The notes: a model not told the origin generated them from the sequence alone. A stretch of DNA of 23,335 nt from Isohypsibius dastychi (GCA_034696485.1 JAQIWT010000324.1:1-23335), one strand, 5' to 3'; shown: positions 8,883-18,696, numbered from the stretch's first letter. Program-made: numbers and translations.

Positions 8883-10016
8883 ATGGAGAGAGAAGACACC
8901 CAACCACCTTTGGAGGAAGAAGGGGAGGAGACAAAGACCGTCAGCCCTAAACTCAGTCGTCGTTTCTCGGGGATAGCCGGGGTAAGACGGGCTTCAACTC
9001 TCGCGACTGGTCCCATTGTTCAGTCGCTTAGACGAGCAACATCATGGGTTCTTGGTCGCAGAGATTCGGGCCTCCCAGTAGATGTGCCTTCTAAGCGAAT
9101 CTCAGACGGCAGCATATCGCCGATACTAGGCGCGCAAATAATCGTGCAAGATACGGCCAAGACCTCAGTTCGATGCGGAGGTGCATCGATGAGAGGTTAC
9201 AGACATAAGTTGAACGAGGACAGTCTGTGCATTGAAGGAAATCTCGTGCCGGGTGTGCAAGAAACCGGAGATGAATCTGTAGGCTTCGCGGCCGTTTTTG
9301 ATGGCCATGCTGGAGGGGGATGTGCAACGCACCTGCAAGTGGCATTATGCTCATGTGTCAAGTCTCTAATGTTGCAAGAGCCAGGCATTATCAACCATAC
9401 CTATGACGAGGTTGAATGGCGACGTTCGGCAAAAAAAACCTTGTTGGATGCTTTCACTGTTGTCGATGATGAGTTTTGCCGGTTTGCACGGATGAGGGGA
9501 GACCCGTCAGGCTCATGTGCCGCGGTTAGCATAGTGAAGGGTTCCACCGTGATAATCGCCCATGTTGGTGATTGTGCAGTGATCCTAATCGACAGGTCAC
9601 CTTCCGGGTATGCAGTTCGATTGACGCGTGACCACAATGCTCGAAACTCCGCTGAAGTTACTCGCGTGCTCTCGACTGGTGGAACCATTGTGAATGATCG
9701 CATTGGAGGTCGACTGCAGCCCTTCCGGGCATTCGGCGATTGTGAGTTCAAAAGTCCTAGCGGAGGTCTGACTGCGATTCCGGACATCATTGAACAGGAT
9801 ATGACACCACAGACAGCGCTGCTAATGTGTAGTGATGGTGTCACGAGCTACATGACAGATCAAGAGATTGCAGATTTCGTGACGAACGCCTTCCAAGAGG
9901 GAGATGACGACCCTGCTCGAGTGGCGAGTGCACTTGTCACGCATGTATCGAAGAACAAGCATGGATTGGATGATGCAACGGTTGTGCTTATGGTCTTTGA
10001 TGAAGTCCAGCGATAA
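8883..10016 (+). CDS. PP2C-family metal-dependent Ser/Thr protein phosphatase
   Basis: 377 residues, intronless, from an ATG at 8883. PP2C enzymes dephosphorylate Ser/Thr with two Mn2+ or Mg2+ ions. Motifs in order: GYRHKLNEDS (104-113, first metal-site acidic residues), FAAVFDGHAGG (136-145), GSCAAVSIV (210-218), IAHVGDCAVIL (225-235), TRDHN (248-252), QPFRAFGDCEFK (279-290), MCSDGV (315-320) and DDATVVLMVF (363-372). The four core metal-binding acidic positions are present; the usual final DN is DD, which keeps the Asp. The first 95 residues lie outside the catalytic core. They are rich in Ser/Arg (SPKLSRRFSG, VRRASTL, LRRATSW), with RRAS and RRAT sites of the kind basophilic kinases modify, so regulation by phosphorylation is possible. 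No membrane segment is seen. It converges on the TPR-like gene. Fold and activity are confident; pathway unknown. Confidence 0.93.
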   Translation: MEREDTQPPLEEEGEETKTVSPKLSRRFSGIAGVRRASTLATGPIVQSLRRATSWVLGRRDSGLPVDVPSKRISDGSISPILGAQIIVQDTAKTSVRCGGASMRGYRHKLNEDSLCIEGNLVPGVQETGDESVGFAAVFDGHAGGGCATHLQVALCSCVKSLMLQEPGIINHTYDEVEWRRSAKKTLLDAFTVVDDEFCRFARMRGDPSGSCAAVSIVKGSTVIIAHVGDCAVILIDRSPSGYAVRLTRDHNARNSAEVTRVLSTGGTIVNDRIGGRLQPFRAFGDCEFKSPSGGLTAIPDIIEQDMTPQTALLMCSDGVTSYMTDQEIADFVTNAFQEGDDDPARVASALVTHVSKNKHGLDDATVVLMVFDEVQR

Positions 10017-10404
10017 TATTTTGGCAAATGCCAATCATGAAAGAATAGGGTATTGAGATCTTTGTCTACCGTATCGCCGTGTGGCGGTCTGGAGCATAAG
10101 GACTTTATTTTAACGGTCAACGTCATGAGAACAGAATCTTGCATTGGAGGATTCCTGATGTCCGTGTGATATGTATATACCTTTCGACCTTCCAACCCCT
10201 GAATAAGGTTTACCTGCCTGTTCGTCCTGACTATATGAGATCGAAATGTAAAAATGTGTCACCAGGCAAATATATAATTTCTAATTGGACAAGGCGTATT
10301 TATGTGAACATCGCTTCATTTAGCGCAGACGGTTTCTTGGACATTACCAGTCATCCCGTGCAGGTCGACCACAGAAGAGGCCTAAGGGATTATCCCTTGC
10401 CCGA
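10017..10404. other. Convergent intergenic region, PP2C and TPR-like gene
   Basis: Both flanking genes end here, so it should hold two 3' UTRs and poly(A) sites. A plus-strand frame crosses it but overlaps the 3' end of the minus-strand gene and has no recognisable motif. Nothing else is seen. Confidence 0.5.
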
Positions 10405-11601
10405 TCAAAACTTCTTGGCTGCTTCGATATACATGCGTCTCAAGGCACGATCGATAGACCGCTCATCCGATATGTCATCCTTCGCCGCCCAAGGTTCATC
10501 CTCGGGTTCTTCCCGATCACCTATCGCGCCAACATCGTCACTAAGAAGACCTGCGAGTGCTTCCTGTAAGTCTGGATCGGTCCAATATTGTCCAAAGCAG
10601 ATGTAAAAGCAGACTGCGCTTGAAAGTGAGGATGAACAAATTCCGACATCGCAGAGACCAGCCAATCTGTTCGGTGTAGCATCTTCAGTTGCTGTAACCA
10701 CGAGAGACTCCCTTTGACCTCGGATCCAACCCAGAATTAATCCTGGATCCGCAACAATTGACATGAGATCTTGATGTATAAGCGCCATTGCCGTTTCAGG
10801 GAACGAACCCACAGCATCTGAAAGAGCTTGGAGAAACTCATCCTCCGTGTTGTCCTGTCCTTTGTTCTCATCATCTGCTGCATCCGCAGATAGTTTTATG
10901 AAAAGAGCTCTTAAATACATCGCCTCGGCCGACTCTTTCACGAAATCTTCATTCAAAATCTCGCTCCATTCTTCAACCACCTCACCCCGCTCGAGCGATG
11001 CCAGCAGATACCCGTATCGTGAACCGAAGGGATCTGATTTATCCAACTCTAATGACTTCTTGAAAGCCTCTTGTGCGTCTCGCCCTTTTGTCTTCGAGTT
11101 ATCATTTGCGAGAATCGCATGGCCGAGCTGGAAATAATGTCCAACAAGGGCTTTCGTCTCCACTTGAGAAAAGCAGTTTGGGGAGTGTTTTGAAATGAGA
11201 TCAAAGGTTGGCTCCTCTGGCTCTTCCTTGTGCATCTCTGGGTACAACTCAGGATATTTTTCCCAAGCTGGTTTGGCCGCACCCCGCAAACCAGAGCCTC
11301 TCTTTTTCAGGCGCTCGGCTTCAAGTTGTTCAGGCGTCTTTGGCGGCTTCCATTCTTTCAGCCGCTCTTCTTCTTTCGTGATCGTTCGACGTAGAGCCTC
11401 GACGAAAAGTTCTACTCGTCGCCTCGACGATCTGACATCAGAGTCGTGACCCTCGAAATTCGGTACCACGGGGGCAGCTCTCTTCTTGCTAGCAGCTCGT
11501 TCTTCCTTTCTCTTTTCTTTTCGCAACTTCCTGCCTGAAATCTGCGGCGCCATGCCCCTGGGTGGCGGCTTCCCTCCGTAGCTCCCGCTTGGCTTCGGCA
11601 T
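10405..11601 (-). CDS. TPR-like protein of unknown function with a basic N-terminus
   Basis: 398 residues from an ATG at 11601, intronless. Residues 22-41 (SGRKLRKEKRKEERAASKKR) look like a nuclear or nucleolar localisation signal. Residues 60-130 are charged and helical (RRVELFVEALRRTITKEEERLKEW; KTPEQLEAERLKKRG). A helical stretch at 149-210 has the feel of TPR pairs: ALVGHYFQLGHAILA, then AQEAFKKSLELDKSDPFGSRYGYLLASLERGE, where the L-D-x-x-D-P-x-G-x-R-Y-x-L pattern is typical of TPR repeats. The C-terminus is acidic, then basic (DERSIDRALRRMYIEAAKKF). I do not recognise the family. It is divergent from ESF1 with 469 nt between the starts. A shared promoter and a role in ribosome assembly would fit the basic N-terminus, but that is speculation. 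Confidence 0.8.
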   Translation of the reverse strand: MPKPSGSYGGKPPPRGMAPQISGRKLRKEKRKEERAASKKRAAPVVPNFEGHDSDVRSSRRRVELFVEALRRTITKEEERLKEWKPPKTPEQLEAERLKKRGSGLRGAAKPAWEKYPELYPEMHKEEPEEPTFDLISKHSPNCFSQVETKALVGHYFQLGHAILANDNSKTKGRDAQEAFKKSLELDKSDPFGSRYGYLLASLERGEVVEEWSEILNEDFVKESAEAMYLRALFIKLSADAADDENKGQDNTEDEFLQALSDAVGSFPETAMALIHQDLMSIVADPGLILGWIRGQRESLVVTATEDATPNRLAGLCDVGICSSSLSSAVCFYICFGQYWTDPDLQEALAGLLSDDVGAIGDREEPEDEPWAAKDDISDERSIDRALRRMYIEAAKKF

Positions 11602-12070
11602 GTTTTACGTGAATGAAACCAGAGTGACTTGCCTCGAATGTACGTGTTATTATTCTCCAATGCAACTCGACCACACCCCAACCCTCGAAGCGACAAAAGG
11701 GACTGACTGCTTCACACGTTTTAGTTTGATTTTCGTCGTCGTCGTCGTCGCAGGTTTTCGTAGTGATCGACACGATTACGAACAGTGTTTCGATGGTGGT
11801 GAACTTGACCGAGAGTGATGAGTCGCGATTTACCTTTTATCAGAAATAATTCATTGAGTGGAATTAAATTTTGTAAAAGTTATCAAGACAGATAAAGGGT
11901 CTCGAAAACCGAGGGAGAGCGCGCTTTCCTTTGGGACGAACAACGGACTGCTCGTTTGAACATAGGACCCAAACGAAAACAGGTTTTTCACTTGTTAATA
12001 AGACTCGGTGAGGTTTCGTCTTGCAGAGCTTCGTGATAAGTAGTTTCGGGGTCCGACTGGTCGCTCAAAG
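11602..12070. promoter_or_regulatory. Divergent intergenic region between the TPR-like gene and ESF1
   Basis: Contains both 5' UTRs and promoters by orientation. A short CGT triplet run occupies 11734-11750. No TATA box or other element can be named with confidence. Confidence 0.4.
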
Positions 12071-13906
12071 ATGAAGGCCCGCATGGGAGCGTCCAGGCCT
12101 CCTCGAGAGTCCAAGGGTGCGAGTAAATTTGAAAGCGCTCTCCAGAAGAAGACGACACCGACACTATCTGGCGACGCACCAAGCAACAAGAAGTTGAAGA
12201 CCAACGATCGCGTATCAAAGCCTAAACATACCGGAAATGAGGACGGGGAGCGTGATACGCGCTTTGATGCCATCACCAAGGATCCCAAATTTCGCTCCCA
12301 AAACTATGGCGATAAAGTAAGTGGGGCCGGTGGGAAAAAACTTGTTGTGGATGAGCGTTTCACAGCAATGTTCACCGATGATGAGTTCAAGAGTTCGCGA
12401 GCGAAAGTTGACAAATATGGTAGAAAAGTTAAAGAGACCGAGTCCAGTCTAAGCGACTTAACTCGCCATTATAAATTGAGTGAACAGGAAGAGGAGCGCC
12501 TCGAAAAGCTGAATAGAATCGCCAGAGGAGAGGAGAGTCTGGAATCAGATAGCTCAGATGAATCAGACGAGGAATCTGGACTCGTCGACGCTGATGATGA
12601 CGATGAGCCAGTTGAAGAGCTTCTCCCTGCCGAACTCGGTCTCGATTCCAGCCGCCGACTCGCAATTGTTGGATGCGACTGGGACCATATTCGAGCTGTC
12701 GATCTTTTTGCTGTACTCAAGTCGTTTGTTCCTTCAACTGGTGCCGTAATCGAAGTTGCAGTTTTTTCTTCTGAGTTTGGTCGCACTAAGATGGCGATGG
12801 AGGCAGAGCACGGCCCTTTCTATGAGGGTGGCGAGGCAGGCGATGAAAACGAATTGGGTGACGATGGTGAAGGAGATGACAGCGAGAACGAAGGTTTCAA
12901 TGCTGTGGGAGATGGATTTGACCCGGAGAAACTCCGCAAGTACGAGAAGGATCGTCTGCTGTATTTCGTTGGCGTGGTAACCTGTGACTCAGTGGAGACC
13001 GCCGAGGCCCTTTATCGCGAGTGTGATGGTTTGGAGTTCGAGCATTCTGCCACTGGGTTGGATTTGCGTTTCATCCCCGATGATATCAAATTCAACCCGG
13101 AGCATCTACGAGATCGTTCGGAAGAGGTTCCCGAAAATTATGCACCGCTCGACTTTGTCAACAAGTCTGTCCAGCAAACTACGGTGCAACTTACCTGGGA
13201 CGAGCCTGAGCATGATAGACGGAAGCTGATGCAGTGGGACACTGAAGATGGTAAAAAGAAAAAGTCAGGTGATACGTCTGTTCCGCTTTCTGAACTGGAG
13301 GCTTTCATAGCAAGTGAGGATGAGTTTGAAGATTCTGACGAGGAAGAAGAGAAGAGAGTAAAAGATGTTGAGAGATATCGCTCACTTCTCACCAAGGTTC
13401 CGACCAGCACGAAAGGTGGCAAAAAATCGAAGGGCGACGAAGATGAAACAATTGATCACGACGATTTCTTCAATGCTCTTGATGAGGACGGTAAAGATGA
13501 GGATGCTCTGAAGGCAAAACCATTCGAGAGGCCGAGAGGTCATAAGGACAACCAGGATTCAGCGAGATTTATTTCGAGAGAATCTAAAGACTTGGGCGAG
13601 GATGTTGAGGACCAAGACGAGGAAGGACAGGATCGAACTAGATCTCGTGTACCCCGTCACCAAGCCACTGAAGATGATAATGACAAAAAGAAATCAAGAC
13701 GAAAGAAGCGCAAGCAGCCAAAAGCCGAGCAAGAGTCAGCCCCAGAGATCGACGTTAGCGACGAGCGTTTTGCCCCATTGTTTACAGAGCCAGAGTTCGC
13801 GATCGATCGAACTGACCCTCGGTTCAAAAAGACTGCTGTGGTTTCCAAAATTGAGGACGAGCGCCGGAAGAGAATGTCTCGGAAAGGCCCTTTGGAGGAC
13901 AAGTAG
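12071..13906 (+). CDS. ESF1: ESF1 nucleolar 18S pre-rRNA processing factor
   Basis: 611 residues from an ATG at 12071, intronless, close to the length of yeast Esf1. The family acts in the nucleolus in early 40S assembly and 18S rRNA maturation. Seen in order: an N-terminal basic region; DPKFRSQNYGDKV and VDERFTAMFTDDEFKS (71-108, the conserved ESF1 N-terminal element) followed by VDKYGRK; an acidic tract (about 155-185); an RRM-like domain starting RRLAIVGCDWDHIRAVDLF (195-213); an acidic insert (255-275); LRKYEKDRLLYFVGVVTCDS and DGLEFEHSATGLDLRFIPDD (288-338), the family signature; mixed acidic/basic low complexity (400-560); and the C-terminal NUC153 motif DERFAPLFTEPEFAIDRTDPRFK (564-586). 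Every signature block is intact. It converges on beta-helix copy A with 95 nt between stops. Confidence 0.96.
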   Translation: MKARMGASRPPRESKGASKFESALQKKTTPTLSGDAPSNKKLKTNDRVSKPKHTGNEDGERDTRFDAITKDPKFRSQNYGDKVSGAGGKKLVVDERFTAMFTDDEFKSSRAKVDKYGRKVKETESSLSDLTRHYKLSEQEEERLEKLNRIARGEESLESDSSDESDEESGLVDADDDDEPVEELLPAELGLDSSRRLAIVGCDWDHIRAVDLFAVLKSFVPSTGAVIEVAVFSSEFGRTKMAMEAEHGPFYEGGEAGDENELGDDGEGDDSENEGFNAVGDGFDPEKLRKYEKDRLLYFVGVVTCDSVETAEALYRECDGLEFEHSATGLDLRFIPDDIKFNPEHLRDRSEEVPENYAPLDFVNKSVQQTTVQLTWDEPEHDRRKLMQWDTEDGKKKKSGDTSVPLSELEAFIASEDEFEDSDEEEEKRVKDVERYRSLLTKVPTSTKGGKKSKGDEDETIDHDDFFNALDEDGKDEDALKAKPFERPRGHKDNQDSARFISRESKDLGEDVEDQDEEGQDRTRSRVPRHQATEDDNDKKKSRRKKRKQPKAEQESAPEIDVSDERFAPLFTEPEFAIDRTDPRFKKTAVVSKIEDERRKRMSRKGPLEDK

Positions 13907-14001
13907 AGCTCATGGATGTTCTTTGCTTACTATTTCAGTGTCTATCAACTCAGCACCGCCCTATAAATGTCGCATATGGGTAGATTTTACTTTATTTTCG
14001 T

Positions 14002-16893
14002 TTAGATACCGAAAGATACCATGAGGGCGTTGCATGCTCGCATTTGATCGTCCAACGGAGCGGGGAGAGTAAGAAACAACGATCCCCTGTCCTGCCTCTT
14101 CCTTTTCCAAACCGCTGCCCGAGCCCCACACTTGCCAAACTTCTGGGAGATTCCGGAGTAGTTGTTATTGGAAGTCGCAATAAATCCAGATCTACACCTT
14201 TTGCGCAATTTAAATGCCCATGCATAAGGCGTAACCCTTCCACCCGGACCAGGGCCGAAGCAGGTGTTCCCTGTAAAGGAGAACCGCGGGTTTCTAAAGA
14301 TAGCGGTTGTTATGTAAAGGCACGTCAGAGGTGTTGGGAGGAGTTGTCGGTCACCTATAATGATCACATTCTGTGACGCACTGGCCAAGCCACCCTTAAA
14401 TTTGATGTACCCGTCCACGAGGACGTTATTAGTCACCACATGGGATCGGGCGCCGTCGTCCAGATCAACAAGTTTCCATCCATACGATGTTCCAAACATG
14501 ATGTTTCTATCGACAATGTTGGGGGCGGATTTAAACCGAGGAGGGAGAAGCCATTGCTGTCTGTCCCAGACATTGTACGGTCCATGATCCTGCGTCATGG
14601 TCACCATGTTGAAGAGAATGTTCTCCCTGGTCACCAAATTATTACCAAACAAATCATTGTAGACGATTCCCGCTCGAGGACCCTCGAAAATCACGTTACG
14701 GTAGGCGAGAACATTCGTGGCGATGCTGCCGAATATCCCGGCGCTTTGCAGGAGCATGAGACCCATATTGCTCATCATGTTGTATTCAATTACTACGCCA
14801 GAAACATAGTCTAGATCATTGGTACGATCCCATGGTCGCGCCGCGTTGAATTTAGGGTCACCCACCATCGCCACACAAGTGCCATCGATGCCATGAAAAA
14901 CGTTGCGAGTAATCCTTGCTGCTCGAATGTGGTTTGAGAGAAATATGCCGTGCGAGCCTATTTTGGTGAAGGTACAGTCAACCACATTAATATCCCGGGC
15001 ATTCTGAAAGAAGAGAGCACCAGACCGAGTTATTGCCCAATCACCCCCGGAAGGCATCTCGTGCGGCTTCATAAAATTTGGACTCGTTCTTTCAAATTGA
15101 ATGTTTGTCACATTAATGCCTATTATGGGGTTAGATGAGCTTCCTCCGGCAAATTTGAATAGTGTGACAGCGCTCGATCCCAACTCCATCTCAACGTTGT
15201 TTGGATTTAATGTTGCTCCCTGCGGCATCTTCATCGTGAGAAGACCGGTGTCTTTGTTCAGGTAGAATTCATTAGGATAATCAAGAAGCTCGGGCACATT
15301 ATCAATAAACCAATCACCGCCACCTTTTCCACAGTCACCTCTTGCCTCTTGGAATCCGCCCTCCCCTAAATCCATCGTTGAACCCGAGATTGCACGAACT
15401 TTGAAAGACCATCCGCCCCAGCCCACGTAATGAAGAGCATGAAAATGTGCGCTGCCTAGCCGACTCCAAGTGCTTGGCTTAATGAGATCGGATATAGTGG
15501 GGCTAAAGGTCGCTTGTACCAATCTGCTGAACGCGCATGTGCCCTCGGCCTCCCCAATCCCTGCGCAATAATATCCCGACGGTGGTTCGAAGATACCAGT
15601 GCACGAACCACCTGTTCCTAAGCGATGATCGCGGTACGCTGTTACACCGCTGACAACGGCTACGTCCACAACCCGGGTTATTGGAGCCTGGACCGTCCTA
15701 GATGTATACTGCGAAATCCCACTTTGAGGTGCCCATGCGTAATCCGTATACTTGTTCAGGTTGGGATATCGTGCCCGAATCATGGGCTCTCCATTATAAC
15801 TTAGTACTCCAAGATCGTCGACCAAGCTTAGAATATTTGGAGGAATTACCACTGAGTAAACACCCTGAGACTTTTGAACCCAATTGAGACCTGACAGGCT
15901 GACTGCAGCTGTGACGACTGCACCAATCTCCCCGATTATATTGATACCTGAGTCAGAAGAGCCAAAATTTAAAGTTGACGTCACTCGATGTTTTCCCGTC
16001 ATCAAGATGATCGCTCGGGGGGATCCTGAAGAAGCTCTGATAAGTGTTAATGCACGCTGGATTGTCGCAAGTGGACTAGACCTGTCCGTGCCAACGTTGG
16101 AATCATTTCCGGATGGACTAACAAAGAATCGTACTCCAGAGATTGATGGTGACAAATTTCGTGGTTTCGTCGGGGCGAATGATGGCTTTGCGGTAGATGG
16201 AGTGCCGCTTGGACGACTAAAAGTTGGTCGAAGACTCGGAATGTGCGATGGTCGAACTGATGATGGAGCCTCACTAGGAACTCTAGAAGGCTTGGATGTG
16301 GTCGGTATCTCACTCGGAATCCTTGATGGTCTGCTGGTCGAAGGTGTGGTCGAAGGCGTTCTCGAAGGAGTTTCTGAAGGTCTATTTGACGGGGTCTCGG
16401 ATGGAACCCATGATGGTGTATTGGACGGTTGATATGTGTATGGCGCAACACTGGGATTTAATGATGGAGTGGTAAACGGTAATCCTGGAGTGTAACTTGG
16501 GGATTCTGATGGTCTGGTGGACGGAGCCGACAATGGTGGAATCGAGGGCGATTTGGTCGGTGCGGTTGACGGCAAGATTGACGGACTCACAGATGAGTTT
16601 TCGTTGGAGTCAATCAAGAGTCGACCAATCGTTTGACCCTCTTCACGAGCAACAGACGTGACACCACACAGTACAGGAAGTCCAATGGCAACAACTACCT
16701 GATTGACTTGCTCGTCGCACAAGACTGGTTCTCCTCGGACACAAGCAGGCAAGATCCTTCGGCTCATGCTCGCCGCCATCTGCTTTGTGGCGCAGCTAAT
16801 AGGTGTCTGTGCCTCTGCAAGGGTGATTACCAGAAGCAGATAGACAACGAGTCCATGAAAAACGTTTTTAGTCATTTTTGCCCGCCGCAACAT
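14002..16893 (-). CDS. Secreted right-handed beta-helix protein with Pro-Ser linker (array copy A), GH141-like
   Basis: 963 residues from the ATG at 16893; a second ATG at 16875 (MTKNVFHGLVVYLLLVITLAEA) gives an equally good signal peptide and matches the start of copy B. Residues 34-76 hold four Cys spaced C-x16-C-x7-C-x16-C around SRRILPACVRGE. Residues 101-250 are a PSxxPSxxP linker. The beta-helix domain starts at about 255 with FFVSPSGNDSNVGT and SPLATIQRAL, a common opening of right-handed beta-helix carbohydrate-active proteins, then LSYNGEPMIRARYPN, LGEGGFQEARGDCG, NEFYLNKDTGLLTM and DHGPYNVWDRQQWLLP. Order and wording resemble GH141-like proteins, so a role on extracellular or wall polysaccharide is likely. 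Catalytic residues cannot be assigned. The C-terminus has five Cys conserved in all three copies. AATAAA on the minus strand (13996-13991) lies just past the stop. Confidence 0.88.
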   Translation of the reverse strand: MLRRAKMTKNVFHGLVVYLLLVITLAEAQTPISCATKQMAASMSRRILPACVRGEPVLCDEQVNQVVVAIGLPVLCGVTSVAREEGQTIGRLLIDSNENSSVSPSILPSTAPTKSPSIPPLSAPSTRPSESPSYTPGLPFTTPSLNPSVAPYTYQPSNTPSWVPSETPSNRPSETPSRTPSTTPSTSRPSRIPSEIPTTSKPSRVPSEAPSSVRPSHIPSLRPTFSRPSGTPSTAKPSFAPTKPRNLSPSISGVRFFVSPSGNDSNVGTDRSSPLATIQRALTLIRASSGSPRAIILMTGKHRVTSTLNFGSSDSGINIIGEIGAVVTAAVSLSGLNWVQKSQGVYSVVIPPNILSLVDDLGVLSYNGEPMIRARYPNLNKYTDYAWAPQSGISQYTSRTVQAPITRVVDVAVVSGVTAYRDHRLGTGGSCTGIFEPPSGYYCAGIGEAEGTCAFSRLVQATFSPTISDLIKPSTWSRLGSAHFHALHYVGWGGWSFKVRAISGSTMDLGEGGFQEARGDCGKGGGDWFIDNVPELLDYPNEFYLNKDTGLLTMKMPQGATLNPNNVEMELGSSAVTLFKFAGGSSSNPIIGINVTNIQFERTSPNFMKPHEMPSGGDWAITRSGALFFQNARDINVVDCTFTKIGSHGIFLSNHIRAARITRNVFHGIDGTCVAMVGDPKFNAARPWDRTNDLDYVSGVVIEYNMMSNMGLMLLQSAGIFGSIATNVLAYRNVIFEGPRAGIVYNDLFGNNLVTRENILFNMVTMTQDHGPYNVWDRQQWLLPPRFKSAPNIVDRNIMFGTSYGWKLVDLDDGARSHVVTNNVLVDGYIKFKGGLASASQNVIIIGDRQLLPTPLTCLYITTAIFRNPRFSFTGNTCFGPGPGGRVTPYAWAFKLRKRCRSGFIATSNNNYSGISQKFGKCGARAAVWKRKRQDRGSLFLTLPAPLDDQMRACNALMVSFGI
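16213..16329 (-). repeat. Three 39-nt coding units (13-residue Pro-Ser repeats) in copy A
   Basis: Residues 189-227 read PSRIPSEIPTTSK, PSRVPSEAPSSVR and PSHIPSLRPTFSR, that is, PS-basic-x-PS-x-x-P-S/T-x-x-K/R. Less regular PSxxP sequence flanks them. The antisense strand reads as an open Asp-Gly/Glu-Gly repeat frame, which is a shadow. Confidence 0.85.
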
Positions 16894-18696
16894 TGGAAAG
16901 TAAACCAGAACCTAATCTTAAAGGTCGCGATAATATGGTTTAAATATCAAACAACGGTTCCCCGATGACTCGATGAACTGACTGGGTGAAACCTTCTCTT
17001 TGGCTGAGATCGGTTCTGCTCGGTCTCAACTCACCGCGACCAGACAATTCTCACCGTGGACCAAGCCTGAATTGCCGCTTCCTCTCAGCAAGGTCCTAAT
17101 GTCTGTGGACCAACTCGTCCGAAACGATCTTGATTGCTTTAGTTGTCCCCTTGTCCACTCGACTGACCTCGTGGTGTGGAGACCGTTCGGACCGGACAGG
17201 TCGAATAATAAAAGTGAGAAGAAGGCCTCTTCGGGTGATCCATTCAGAGTCAGTCTCGTGCGTGAAACCTGTGTTTGGAGTTCATGTGGGTTCTCGAGAA
17301 GACAATCAATTATCGCGCGACCTCGTCCCTGGAGCGGATTATTCGCCTTTTGCAATACTGAACACCGCGAGAGGGTATTCGCCCCACCATCCAGACTCTG
17401 TGTTGATTGTTTTTCAGAGTCTATTTTTTTAGAATTGTGTGAATTATTACAAATATACTCGCAAGTACCTGTGGATGCAAATGGCTCCCCGTATTATTAT
17501 TCGAATTATTTGCTTGGCGGTGATGTCAAAATGGAGCCGTTGGTTTCAATCATTGGTAAGGCTAAGGGGACGCGCTCTTGGATATCGGATGGGTACACGA
17601 CTGTAGAATAACCACCCCGTAAAGAGCAGGCGGACGATTCATTTTATTTTAAAAGAATAGACTTTTATAACAGATGTATGAAAGAATATCGATACATGTT
17701 TATATATTGAAACATTTATTCGTCTGTCACTCATGCACTGAGCACTCTTATTTATTTATCAATCAAACAGAGCAGGAACAAAAGTAACTTTCAAACGGTA
17801 TATGTGTCACGTAGTGCCGACGACACATACGGATGGTCGCGGCGTGTTGGACCCTCATCCTCACTCCCCCGACCGCAGGTGCTGTCCTCCCTCTAGCGGA
17901 TTATACTCTATGCGCACTCCTATCGCTTTTAATATCGCATAAAATATTTTCTTCTCCGTCTTTGATGAATTCTTTATATTTTTGAACGAGGTACTATTTT
18001 AACACATATCAATAAGGTATATAATGCAATTGATTTGCATGCTATATATGGGAGAATAAGACTCGTCGCAACTCAGATGTACTATAGTTCTATAGGAGTC
18101 ATGAATATAAATAATCAGATGGAGAGCCAACGAAAGCGCCGTGCGCAGTAGCAGAAATATAATTTGACTTGTTACGTATATAGCCCTTATATTGTTGTAA
18201 TTTGTAACGGGGAATAATAAAGACGTTTGACATCGTCTCTGCGTATCACCATATTATTAAATTATATCGTAGCCGCTGGGCAAATGCAATCTGAAGAGGG
18301 GGCAGAATACATGCCATATGCTATGTTGGGCACATATCATCGATGATGAATTTATGTAAGCTGAGATAGATTAACGGTATATAAGTGACTCAGGTAGTAA
18401 GTTATTGAGATTGATAAACGGAATACAGGTTGTCAGTAAATTATATGCACGGCAACTCTATCATTACAAATTGCTAAATTGTGCGTACACTTACGCCGCG
18501 CTGCTCATCGGAGCCCAATATCTACCTTTCGGTTCTGCTATACTACCTTGTGTGTTATTATGTTTTCCTAATCTATTTACAAGTTGAATTCCTTTATACA
18601 CACATTGGCACATGCCTTCGGATTAATATTCCACTCTTTCTGCGCGGCTTTTCAGTGGCATCGAGTGTATCACCGCCCAGCATGTAGAGATTCGGA
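16894..18696. other. 1.8-kb spacer between array copies A and B
   Basis: Holds the promoter side of A and the 3' side of B. About 16950-17620 has moderate composition and overlapping open frames on both strands; the longest begins with TTG, and I recognise none. From about 17630 to 18690 it is strongly AT-rich except for a GC-rich patch near 17815-17905. No coding, tRNA or transposon signal is seen, and no stretch matches the B-C spacer by eye. Confidence 0.5.
17801..17905. other. GC-rich patch with inverted repeat inside AT-rich spacer
   Basis: An 8-nt inverted repeat, TATGTGTC (17801-17808) and GACACATA (17822-17829), leads into a C-rich stretch to about 17900 that stands out from AT-rich flanks. 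Possible RNA structure or remnant; no known RNA family is recognised. Confidence 0.25.

Noticed and set aside
10139-10606. 155-codon plus frame between PP2C and the TPR-like gene
   Set aside because: Overlaps the 3' coding end of the minus-strand gene and shows no protein-like motif.
15884-16432. 182-codon plus-strand frame rich in Asp-Gly and Glu-Gly
   Set aside because: It is antisense to the Pro-Ser linker of copy A; reversed PS codons give DG/EG-type repeats. No start context or motif supports it. The same applies to 20789-21034 opposite copy B.
17000-17611. 203-codon plus-strand frame upstream of copy A
   Set aside because: It begins with TTG, has no motif, is compositionally unlike the real genes, and has competing open frames on both strands.
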